Below are positions 8,417 through 16,222 of a stretch of DNA of 35,604 bases, one piece after another. The position numbers and the translations under genes are program-made. The stretch is taken from positions 1 to 35,604 of the forward strand of contig CANGUZ010000023.1 in NCBI GenBank assembly GCA_947457255.1. The letters are read 5' to 3'. The DNA is from Flavobacteriaceae bacterium (GTDB taxonomy: Bacteria; Bacteroidota; Bacteroidia; Flavobacteriales; Flavobacteriaceae). Below the pieces are notes generated by a model that was given only the letters and a program-made list of their open reading frames with translations, had not been told where the DNA came from and made no database searches. Position 1 is the stretch's first letter, and the number at the start of each line of letters is the position of its first letter.

Positions 8417-9463
8417 ATGAAAAATCCAAAAAGAAATTATCCTTTAGTTTTAGTATTTTTTCTGTTTATTAATTATTGTATTTCTCAAACACAAAATAAT
8501 CAAAATACTAACAGAAACTCATTTTTTGCAAAAGGAGCAGATGTAGGATGGCTACCGCAGATGGAAGCTACAGGTTATAAATTTTATGATACAGATGGTA
8601 AAATAACTGATTGTTTGCAATTGCTTAAAGATAGAGGAATGAATTCCGTTCGTTTGCGTGTTTGGGTAAATCCGAATGATGACAAAACAAGCGGTCATTG
8701 TAGTAAAGAAGAAACACTGACAATGGCTTTAAGAGCTCAAAAAATGGGAATGCGAGTAATGATAGATTTTCATTATTCTGATTCTTGGGCTGATCCGGCC
8801 AAGCAAAATAAACCTGCTGCATGGAAAAATCACAGTTTCCCAGAATTATTAAACGATGTTTACAATCATACTTTTGAAGTGATTTCGGCTTTAAAAAATG
8901 CAGGTGTAACACCAGAATGGGTGCAAGTTGGAAACGAAATTCCGGGCGGAATGATGTGGCCAGAAGGAAGCACCGATAACTGGAATCAGCTTGGACAACT
9001 TTTAAATAAAGGTTACGATGCCGTGAAAGCTGTAGATAAAAAAATCAAAGTAATTGTTCACGTTGACGAAGGAAATAACAATGCTAAATTCAGAACATTC
9101 TTTGATAATGCTACGGCTCAAAATGTAAAATACGACATCATCGGACTTTCCTATTATCCATATTGGATTAAAAAAGATTATTCAGAAACCATTGCCGACT
9201 TAGAATTCAATCTTAACGATATGGTAAATCGTTACAATAAAGACGTAATGATTGTTGAAGTTGGAGGTGAAGACGACAAAGTTCAAAACACTTACGAATT
9301 ATTAAAAGCAACAATCGAAGCAGTTAAAAAAGTTCCAAATAAAAGAGGTTTGGGAGTTATGTATTGGGAACCACAAGGCGCAAAATCTTGGAGTGGATAC
9401 AGTTTAAGCGCATGGCAAGCTGACGGAAAACCATCACCAGCATTAGATGCATTTAAAGACTAA
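8417..9463 (+). CDS. GH53 endo-beta-1,4-galactanase, secreted
   Basis: The second family 53 enzyme of the operon, 348 residues. It has an ordinary signal peptide (LVFFLFINYCISQ, cleavage near residue 24) with no lipobox, so the product is periplasmic or secreted rather than lipid-anchored. The start of the barrel reads KGADVGWLPQMEATGYKFYD, the acid/base Glu is E174 (VQVGNEIPGG) and the nucleophile is E281 (MIVEVGGED). The C-terminal end, GVMYWEPQGAKSWSGYSLSAWQADG, is typical of Bacteroidetes GH53. It sits 2 nt after the first GH53 gene and 6 nt before the GH2 gene. Different cellular locations suggest the two enzymes work in sequence on the same polymer. Confidence 0.93.
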   Translation: MKNPKRNYPLVLVFFLFINYCISQTQNNQNTNRNSFFAKGADVGWLPQMEATGYKFYDTDGKITDCLQLLKDRGMNSVRLRVWVNPNDDKTSGHCSKEETLTMALRAQKMGMRVMIDFHYSDSWADPAKQNKPAAWKNHSFPELLNDVYNHTFEVISALKNAGVTPEWVQVGNEIPGGMMWPEGSTDNWNQLGQLLNKGYDAVKAVDKKIKVIVHVDEGNNNAKFRTFFDNATAQNVKYDIIGLSYYPYWIKKDYSETIADLEFNLNDMVNRYNKDVMIVEVGGEDDKVQNTYELLKATIEAVKKVPNKRGLGVMYWEPQGAKSWSGYSLSAWQADGKPSPALDAFKD

Positions 9464-9469
9464 TTTACA

Positions 9470-11872
9470 ATGAAAGAAATATACTATTTTGCTCTAATTC
9501 TAATGAGTTTAAGTACAACTTTTGCTCAGAAAAAAATCAGTTTAGACGAAGATTGGAAATTTCATTTTGGAAATGCAGCCGATGTTTCCAAAGATTTCGA
9601 TTATGGAAAAATAGCGTTGCTTCACAAGTCTAATGTCTATGCAACTACCATTGTAAATCCAAAATTTGTAGATACCACTTGGAAAAAAATCAATGTTCCT
9701 CACGATTGGGTTGTTGAACTTCCTTTTGTAAAATCAGACCAAGTTGAAATGGACAGTCACGGTTACAAACCTGTTGGTGGTGCTTATCCAGAAACGAGTA
9801 TTGGTTGGTATCGCAAACATTTTTCTGTAGATAAAAAAGACGATGGAAAACGATTTGAACTTCAATTTGACGGAATTTACAGAAATGCTGAAATTTGGTT
9901 AAACGGATTTTATGTAGGAACCAATTTTAGTGGATATGTTGGCAATTCGTACGATGTTTCAGATTATGTAAATTTTGAAGGCGATAATGTCATTGTAATT
10001 CGAGTGGATGCCACACAATATGAAGGTTGGTTTTATGAAGGTGCCGGAATTTACAGACATGTTTGGTTGAATCTTACTGATAAAGTTTTCATACCAAATG
10101 ATGGTGTTTTTGTACATTCAAAAGTAAAAGGTAAAAACGCAACTTTAACAATTGAAACAGAAGTTGAAAATAAAAATTTGCAACCTTCCAATGCTATTGT
10201 TTATTCCATAATCACGGATAGAAACGGTAAGCAACTCGGTAAAACATCTGAACAAAAAGTAGTAATTTCGGTTAATGGTAAAACTTCTATTAAGCAAAAT
10301 TTGAACTTGAACAATGTTACGCTTTGGTCACTTGAAAATCCGTATTTGTATAAAGTAGTTTCTGTTGTAAAATCAGGGAACCAAATTGTACATCAAACCA
10401 AAACACGTTTCGGAATAAAAACTGTAAAATTTGATGCCAAAGAAGGTTTTTTCTTAAATGGAAAAAAAATCAAAATTCAAGGAACAAATAACCATCAAGA
10501 CCACGCCGGAATTGGAAGTGCGTTGCCCGATTTCATGCAATATTATCGTATAAAATTACTGAAAGAAATGGGTTCCAATGCTTATCGTGCTAGTCATAAC
10601 GCACCAACACCAGAACTTCTTGAAGCTTGTGATAGCTTGGGAATGTTGGTTGTTGATGAACAACGTTTGTTAAACAGTAGTCCAGAATATATCGACCAAT
10701 TTAAACGATTACTTAAACGCGATAGAAATCATGCTTCCGTTTTTTTATGGTCCATTGGCAATGAGGAACAAAACATTCAAGGAAACGATTATGGAAAACG
10801 AATTGCAAAAACACTTTTAGCTATACAAGAAGAATTAGACCCAACTCGAACTTCAACCTATGCTGCCGATATGGCAAATGATTTCAAAGGTGTGAATGAA
10901 GTAATTCCGATTCGTGGATTTAATTATCGTGAATATGCCGTTGCCGATTATCATCGTGATCATCCTAATCAACCATTGCTTGGAACCGAAATGGGAAGCA
11001 CTGTGACTACAAGAGGAATTTATGAAAAAGATGAAATTAGAGCTTACGTTCCAGACCAAGATATAACGCATCCATGGTGGGCAAGCAAAGCCGAAACTTG
11101 GTGGAAATTAGCTGCAGAAAATGACTATTGGCTTGGAGGTTTTGTTTGGACAGGATTTGATTATCGAGGTGAACCAACACCTTATAAATGGCCAAATATT
11201 AGTTCGCATTTCGGAATTTTAGATGTTTGTGGTTTCCCAAAAAATATTTATTATTATTATAAAAGTTGGTGGACCAATGAAGATATTCTGCACATTTCAC
11301 CGCATTGGAATTGGCCAGAAAAAGTAGGAAAACCAATTGATGTTTGGGTTAATACTAATGCTGACGATGTGGAATTATTCCTAAACGGAAAAAGTTTGGG
11401 TAAAAAAGTCATGCCAAGAAACAGTCATTTACAATGGGAAGTCAACTACGAAACCGGAACTTTAGAAGCAGTTGCTTATAAAAACGGAAAGAAATTAACT
11501 TCAAAAGTTGAAACTACAAATTACGCTACAAAAGTTATTGCTGTAGCCGATAAATCTTCGGTTTTAGCTGATGGTAAAAATGGTGTTGTGGTGAATGTTT
11601 CCATTGTTGATGATAAAGGTAGAGAAGTTCCAAATGCAAATAATATGGTTTATTTCAAACTAATTGGGGATGCTAAAATTATTGGAGTAGGTAATGGCGA
11701 TCCGAGTTCTCATGAACCTGATAAATGCGCTGATGAAACTTGGCAAAGAAGTGCCTTTAACGGTAAATGTCAAGTAATTATTCAATCGGGAAAAAAAGTT
11801 GAGGATTTGAAATTAGAGGTAAAATCAAACGGATTGAGTTCAGCTAGTTTGAAAATTCGTCAAAACAAATAA
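9470..11872 (+). CDS. GH2 beta-galactosidase, exported
   Basis: An 800-residue family 2 glycoside hydrolase, probably trimming galactose from galacto-oligosaccharides made by the two GH53 enzymes. A signal peptide covers about residues 1-19 (ALILMSLSTTFAQ). The sugar-binding jelly-roll domain (residues about 20-210) includes the GWYRKHF motif. An Ig-like domain follows, then the TIM barrel with acid/base E432 (WSIGNEEQN) and nucleophile E507 (GTEMGST). The C-terminal 190 or so residues are further beta-domains with an Ig/invasin-like segment (VADKSSVLADGKNGVVVNVSIVDDKGREVPNANN). Specificity is inferred from operon context; other GH2 activities such as beta-glucuronidase cannot be excluded by motif alone. 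Confidence 0.9.
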   Translation: MKEIYYFALILMSLSTTFAQKKISLDEDWKFHFGNAADVSKDFDYGKIALLHKSNVYATTIVNPKFVDTTWKKINVPHDWVVELPFVKSDQVEMDSHGYKPVGGAYPETSIGWYRKHFSVDKKDDGKRFELQFDGIYRNAEIWLNGFYVGTNFSGYVGNSYDVSDYVNFEGDNVIVIRVDATQYEGWFYEGAGIYRHVWLNLTDKVFIPNDGVFVHSKVKGKNATLTIETEVENKNLQPSNAIVYSIITDRNGKQLGKTSEQKVVISVNGKTSIKQNLNLNNVTLWSLENPYLYKVVSVVKSGNQIVHQTKTRFGIKTVKFDAKEGFFLNGKKIKIQGTNNHQDHAGIGSALPDFMQYYRIKLLKEMGSNAYRASHNAPTPELLEACDSLGMLVVDEQRLLNSSPEYIDQFKRLLKRDRNHASVFLWSIGNEEQNIQGNDYGKRIAKTLLAIQEELDPTRTSTYAADMANDFKGVNEVIPIRGFNYREYAVADYHRDHPNQPLLGTEMGSTVTTRGIYEKDEIRAYVPDQDITHPWWASKAETWWKLAAENDYWLGGFVWTGFDYRGEPTPYKWPNISSHFGILDVCGFPKNIYYYYKSWWTNEDILHISPHWNWPEKVGKPIDVWVNTNADDVELFLNGKSLGKKVMPRNSHLQWEVNYETGTLEAVAYKNGKKLTSKVETTNYATKVIAVADKSSVLADGKNGVVVNVSIVDDKGREVPNANNMVYFKLIGDAKIIGVGNGDPSSHEPDKCADETWQRSAFNGKCQVIIQSGKKVEDLKLEVKSNGLSSASLKIRQNK

Positions 11873-11923
11873 GATATTTAATTTTCTGCAAGGTTTTTTT
11901 AACCAATATATACAAGCTTTAGT

Positions 11924-11955
11924 AACCAAAGACTGTATTTTTCTGTTGGTTTTTT
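11924..11955 (+). terminator. Possible terminator of the galactan operon
   Basis: AACCAA at 11924-11929 and TTGGTT at 11946-11951 can pair and are followed by a T run (to 11955). The loop is long, with a few extra pairs possible. The 205-nt gap between the convergent GH2 and umuD genes holds nothing else I recognise. Confidence 0.4.
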
Positions 11956-12077
11956 ATAATTCTAGCGTTCGATTGTGGCTATGTTTTAGTTGCCTTTAGA
12001 GTAATTAAAGATTTAAAATCGTTGTAGTTTAAAAATTATTTAAATTATCTGATTTTACAATATTGCTCTAGAAAAAA

Positions 12078-12518
12078 TTACAAAGTTTTTATAACATAAG
12101 TAACAATACCCCAAATTATCAACTCATTTTCGTCTGTGACTTTTATGGGTTGGTAATTTTTATTTTCAGGCATCAGATAGATACAATTTTCTTCTGTTTT
12201 GATTCGTTTTACGGTGAACTCTCCATCGATGAAACAAACCGCAATTTTGTTGTTTTGAGGTTCTAAACTTCGGTCAACAACAAGAATGTCTTTGTCATTT
12301 ATTCCGGCATTTATCATCGAATTTCCTTTTACTTTTATGTAAAACGTAGATAAAGGATTTTTACATAATTCTTTATTTAGATCAATGCCGCTTTCTATAA
12401 AATCGGTTGCAGGCGATGGAAATCCAGCAGAAACGCCTTCTTTTATGTAAGGTATTTTCAATTCGCTTTCTAAGTTTGGACGGAAGAAAGTTAAAGAAGG
12501 TTCTCTTTTTAGTGACAT
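12078..12518 (-). CDS. umuD: UmuD-type self-cleaving subunit of DNA polymerase V (S24 peptidase)
   Basis: At 146 residues it matches UmuD in size. The autocleavage site is A31-G32 (VSAGFPSPA), the nucleophile is S67 (KGNSM) and the general base K104 (FTVKRIK). The spacings of 36 and 37 residues equal those of E. coli UmuD (C24, S60, K97), so the protein should be active in self-cleavage to UmuD'. It lacks a DNA-binding domain, which separates it from LexA. Its start codon overlaps the end of umuC by 10 nt and it is the downstream gene, the reverse of the E. coli umuDC order. Confidence 0.93.
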   Translation of the reverse strand: MSLKREPSLTFFRPNLESELKIPYIKEGVSAGFPSPATDFIESGIDLNKELCKNPLSTFYIKVKGNSMINAGINDKDILVVDRSLEPQNNKIAVCFIDGEFTVKRIKTEENCIYLMPENKNYQPIKVTDENELIIWGIVTYVIKTL

Positions 12519-13783
12519 TTTATTTCTAGTATTTCGTTAAATCTTGTAGTGAATCTTGGTGACAAATGATTTTGTTTCATGTTCCAAGTTAGATTTAAAT
12601 TTTGTGTTCCTAATTTTACTTTTCGATCGCCAATTTTAGCATTTAAAAAATCCATTGCTTTCATGATCGCCAAATGCTTCGGATTTTCTTCTTCAAATAA
12701 TTGAAGCTGTTTTTTATCTTCATCAATTAATTCAGTAACTATAACACCAGCTTTTTTGAATTTGACTCCTTCATTTTCTTTGTACAAATCTTTCAACATG
12801 GATATGGCAACATTTGAAATTGTCAAAGAGGAATTGGTTGAATAAGGCAAAGTAACCGCTTTGTTGAAATAATATTTTTGAGATTGGTATTTATGTTTAT
12901 CAATGACTAACATCACAATTATGGTTTGACAACATGATTTTTGTTTGCGTAATTTCTCGGCACAAACCGCAGAAAATGTCGCTATGCGTTCTCGTAAGTC
13001 ATCAAATTCTGCAATCTGTTTCGGAAAACTTCTAGTAGTAGCAATACTTTTCTTCTGTTCACGAATAGGTTCTAAATCTAAAACTGATTTTCCTTCCAAT
13101 TCATATTTTAGTCGCATACCAATAACGCCCATTTCTTTTCTAATCCAAGCTTCGTGCTGCGGTTTTGTAAAATCATAAGCAGTAAGAATATTGTGGGCTA
13201 TCATTTTTTTTGTTAACCTGCGACCAATTCCCCAAACGTCCTCAATTTTGGTCCATTTTAGTGCTTTTATGCGTTTTTCTTCGGTATCAATTACATAAAT
13301 TCCTTGTGTTCTGTCTTGAAATTTTTTGGCAATTCTATTGGCTACTTTTGAAAGTGCTTTAGTTGGTGCAAATCCAACACAAACAGGAATTCCAACCCAT
13401 TTTTGAACACGTTTCTTCATCTGAATTCCATAATCATGATAATCAGAAATCGACATTCCGTCAAAGTTTAGAAAAGCCTCATCGATGCTGTAAATTTCAA
13501 GATTTGGAGTAAAATTTTCAAGAGTTTTCATGACACGATTGCTCAAATCGCCATATAAAGGATAATTGGACGAAAAAACTTTTATACCTTCCTCTTTGAT
13601 TAAGTCTCTGATTTTAAATTCGGGCGCACCCATAGCAACACCAGCAGCCTTGGCTTCGTTACTTCTTGAAATGACGCAACCGTCATTATTAGACAAAATA
13701 ACGACTGGTTTCCCAATATATTGAGGCTGAAATACCCGTTCGCACGAAGCATAAAAATTGTTACAATCGACTAAAGCATACAT
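12509..13783 (-). CDS. umuC: UmuC-type Y-family translesion DNA polymerase
   Basis: The 424-residue catalytic subunit of a polymerase V-like enzyme, copying past damaged bases after partnering with cleaved UmuD. The palm contains metal ligand D6 (ALVDCNNFYASCERVF) and the YSIDEAFLNFD motif with D101 and E102, at the same residue numbers as in E. coli UmuC. The helix-hairpin-helix region (VWGIGRRLTKKMIAHNI) and the little-finger domain follow, and the last part (about 350-424) is the UmuC C-terminal extension. It begins with ATG only a few bases from a 10-bp palindrome (13787-13796). Confidence 0.94.
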   Translation of the reverse strand: MYALVDCNNFYASCERVFQPQYIGKPVVILSNNDGCVISRSNEAKAAGVAMGAPEFKIRDLIKEEGIKVFSSNYPLYGDLSNRVMKTLENFTPNLEIYSIDEAFLNFDGMSISDYHDYGIQMKKRVQKWVGIPVCVGFAPTKALSKVANRIAKKFQDRTQGIYVIDTEEKRIKALKWTKIEDVWGIGRRLTKKMIAHNILTAYDFTKPQHEAWIRKEMGVIGMRLKYELEGKSVLDLEPIREQKKSIATTRSFPKQIAEFDDLRERIATFSAVCAEKLRKQKSCCQTIIVMLVIDKHKYQSQKYYFNKAVTLPYSTNSSLTISNVAISMLKDLYKENEGVKFKKAGVIVTELIDEDKKQLQLFEEENPKHLAIMKAMDFLNAKIGDRKVKLGTQNLNLTWNMKQNHLSPRFTTRFNEILEIKCH

Positions 13784-13786
13784 ACT

Positions 13787-13796
13787 GTAAATTTAC
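13787..13796. promoter_or_regulatory. Palindrome at the umuC start, possible operator
   Basis: GTAAATTTAC is a perfect 10-bp palindrome ending 3 nt before the umuC ATG, with partial symmetry outside it. A damage-responsive repressor site is one explanation; in AT-rich DNA a chance palindrome of this size is also plausible. Confidence 0.3.
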
Positions 13797-13889
13797 TGAA
13801 TAGCCAATTATCTAACAGAAATACAAAAGTTAATTTTTTTGGATTGTTGATAAGTAAAAATCAAAAAGGAATGAATAGAAGTAATCATT

Positions 13890-14885
13890 TTAATTCAAGT
13901 GATTCCCAATAATTTTATCCATAACCCAGTTAGTGTGTGCCGCTGTTCGCCCGCTAGAAGGATGTGTCGTTTTACCCAAAAGATGATTGCGCATATTTTC
14001 TACATGATACAATTGTATGTTTTCAGGATTTTCGATGAAGAGTTCGGTTTTTCCTTTTTCGTTTAGCAACAGCAAAGGTTCATCATTGAAAACGGAAAAT
14101 GTTATTTTACCAGTACATCCAAAAATTTCTATGATATCTTCTCGCATACTACAGCCAAAATTCCAACTTCCCGAACCTGTAACTCCCGATTCGTGAACCC
14201 AACAAGCGGTTATGGCATCCTTAGCAGAATATAAATTTTGTTGGTTGAGACTAATACCTGAAACGTCTTTTATATTTCCTAATAGAAAGGTAATTAAGTC
14301 AAGGCCGTGGCTGGCTAAGTCATCAAAATAGCCTCCAGTTGCTATAGTTGCATCGGTGCGCCAATTGTAGTTTTTGCTCAAATCTAATGGAGACGCCGAT
14401 TTGCTCAAATGCCATCTTATATGTCTTACTGTTCCTATATCATTATTGTCAATCCATTTTTTAACTTGATTAAAGCGCGGTAACGAACGTCTGTAATAGG
14501 ACACGAATAAAGGAATGTTTTTACTCTCGAAGGCTTCACAAATAGCAAGACAATCAGTATAATTTGGTGCTAGAGGTTTTTCGATACAACATATTTTTCC
14601 AGCTTGAGCTACTTTGAGTCCATAATATTTATGACTATCTGGTGGCGTAGCAATGTAAATAGCATCAATTTCTGGGTCATTAATTAGTGCATCTGCATCT
14701 GTGTAATATTTACTAATCCCATGTCTTTGAGCATAATCGGCAGCTTTTTCAGCATCTCTTCTCATCACAGCAACGACCTGAAAGCCTTCTGTTTTTTGGT
14801 AGGCAGGACCACTCTTTATTTCGGTAACATTTCCGCATCCTAAAATGCCCCAACGAATATTTTTCAGCGTATTATTTTCATTCAT
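13890..14885 (-). CDS. Gfo/Idh/MocA-family NAD(P)-dependent oxidoreductase
   Basis: A 331-residue cytosolic dehydrogenase acting on a sugar, polyol or similar substrate. The N-terminal Rossmann fold has RWGILGCGNVTEIKSGPAYQ with the dinucleotide-binding glycines, and the family motif EKPLAPN lies near residue 96. The C-terminal alpha/beta domain includes GGYFDDLASHGLDLITFLLG, where the conserved Asp and His of the active site are expected. The ATG at 14883-14885 is preferred to an in-frame TTG at 14894. It lies 62 nt downstream of the MFS transporter gene on the same strand; a shared transcript is possible. The substrate cannot be read from sequence. Confidence 0.9.
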   Translation of the reverse strand: MNENNTLKNIRWGILGCGNVTEIKSGPAYQKTEGFQVVAVMRRDAEKAADYAQRHGISKYYTDADALINDPEIDAIYIATPPDSHKYYGLKVAQAGKICCIEKPLAPNYTDCLAICEAFESKNIPLFVSYYRRSLPRFNQVKKWIDNNDIGTVRHIRWHLSKSASPLDLSKNYNWRTDATIATGGYFDDLASHGLDLITFLLGNIKDVSGISLNQQNLYSAKDAITACWVHESGVTGSGSWNFGCSMREDIIEIFGCTGKITFSVFNDEPLLLLNEKGKTELFIENPENIQLYHVENMRNHLLGKTTHPSSGRTAAHTNWVMDKIIGNHLN

Positions 14886-14947
14886 TGTTAGCAATTTTTT
14901 TTGTGTTGTACAGATTACTTGAAAATAAATTTAATTTAGCTTTAGAA

Positions 14948-16210
14948 TTACTTTTGATGCTCATCTAAATCTTTTTGTAAATCTAATTTCCTAAAGGATG
15001 GTGAGAAGAATCCTGTACCCAGAACAATCAAAATCGTCATACTTCCACCAAAAACTACTGCCGTTACCGTCCCCATCAATTTAGCTGTCAATCCGCTTTC
15101 AAAGGCACCCAACTCATTAGACGAGCCCACAAAAATAGAATTCACTGCAGCTACTCTCCCTCTCATGTGATCAGGTGTTTTTAATTGTAAAATGGTTTGA
15201 CGAATGACTACAGAAATACCATCAACAACTCCACTCATAAATAACGCAAAAACAGATAACCAGAAAATGGTTGACAGTCCAAAAATAATTATACAAACGC
15301 CAAATAAGAAAATAGCAGTCAGTAATTTCATCCCGGCATTTTTATTTAAAGGTACATAAGCGGTAATAAACATGGTGATAAAGGCGCCTACCGCTGGCGC
15401 CGCTCTCAAAACACCAAATCCTTCTGGGCCAACTTTTAAAATATCCTGAGCAAATATGGGTAACAGCGCCACAGCACCGCCAAAAAGTACCGCAACCATA
15501 TCTAACGATAAGGCTCCCAAAATGGTTTTATTATTGTATACAAATTTTACTCCTTCTTTAAGACTATCCATGATGGGTTCCCCAATTTTAGGATTCAAAA
15601 TAGGTTTTGTTGCAATTTGTGATAAAAAGAGTAATGACAAAACAGAGCATCCAAAAACGAAACTCATTGAGCCATGTACGCCAATCCAAGTAATCGAGAA
15701 ACCTGCAACAGCAGGTCCTAAAACAGAACCTATTTGCCATACCGAACTACTCCAAGTTGCTGCGTTCGAATATTCTTTTTTAGGAACAATTAAGGACAAC
15801 AGAGAAAATATAGTTGGCCCAAGAAAAGCTCTAACTATTCCTCCCATAAAAACTAGTGCATAAATAGCATATAAAATTAGTGCTGTAGAATATCCTTCTA
15901 CCATTCGAGGCCATGTTACTAAAAATAATCCCAAACTAATTACCAAAAATGCAAGAATACACTTCAGGAACAATCCCTTTTTTTCGTTTTGATCTACAAT
16001 ATGCCCAGCAAACAAAGCCATGCCAATAGCCGGAATTACCTCCATTAATCCAATAATTCCTAGAGAAAGTGGGTTTTTAGTTAAACTATACACCACCCAT
16101 TCAATCACTATAAATTGCATTGACCAAGCAAAAACCATAGTAAAACGCAACAATAAAAAAACATTAAATTCTTTGTAACGCAAGGCAGAATAAGGATCGT
16201 TTTTTATCAT
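14948..16210 (-). CDS. MFS transporter
   Basis: A 420-residue inner-membrane carrier of the major facilitator superfamily with about 12 hydrophobic segments. It starts with the short cytosolic LRYKEFNVFLLLRFTMVFAWSMQFIVIEW and has the loop motif AGHIVDQNEKKG between helices 2 and 3, a variant of the MFS signature. The C-terminal half includes RQTILQLKTPDHMRGRVAAVNSIFVGSSNELG, typical of the EntS/MFS_3-like drug and siderophore exporter branch. Export is therefore more likely than uptake, but the substrate is unknown. It starts 12 nt after recJ, so it is probably cotranscribed with it. Confidence 0.88.
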   Translation of the reverse strand: MIKNDPYSALRYKEFNVFLLLRFTMVFAWSMQFIVIEWVVYSLTKNPLSLGIIGLMEVIPAIGMALFAGHIVDQNEKKGLFLKCILAFLVISLGLFLVTWPRMVEGYSTALILYAIYALVFMGGIVRAFLGPTIFSLLSLIVPKKEYSNAATWSSSVWQIGSVLGPAVAGFSITWIGVHGSMSFVFGCSVLSLLFLSQIATKPILNPKIGEPIMDSLKEGVKFVYNNKTILGALSLDMVAVLFGGAVALLPIFAQDILKVGPEGFGVLRAAPAVGAFITMFITAYVPLNKNAGMKLLTAIFLFGVCIIIFGLSTIFWLSVFALFMSGVVDGISVVIRQTILQLKTPDHMRGRVAAVNSIFVGSSNELGAFESGLTAKLMGTVTAVVFGGSMTILIVLGTGFFSPSFRKLDLQKDLDEHQK

Positions 16211-16222
16211 GGTATTTTATAC

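Noticed and set aside
10853..11071. Antisense frame inside the GH2 gene
   Set aside because: It overlaps the catalytic nucleophile region of the GH2 frame, which is clearly the real gene.
12078..12518. LexA repressor
   Set aside because: The protein has the S24 peptidase part but no N-terminal DNA-binding domain, is 146 residues long and adjoins umuC, so UmuD is the better call.
15456..15863. 135-codon open frame on the plus strand
   Set aside because: It lies wholly antisense to the MFS transporter, whose reading frame has clear membrane helices and family motifs; the antisense product has no recognisable domain.
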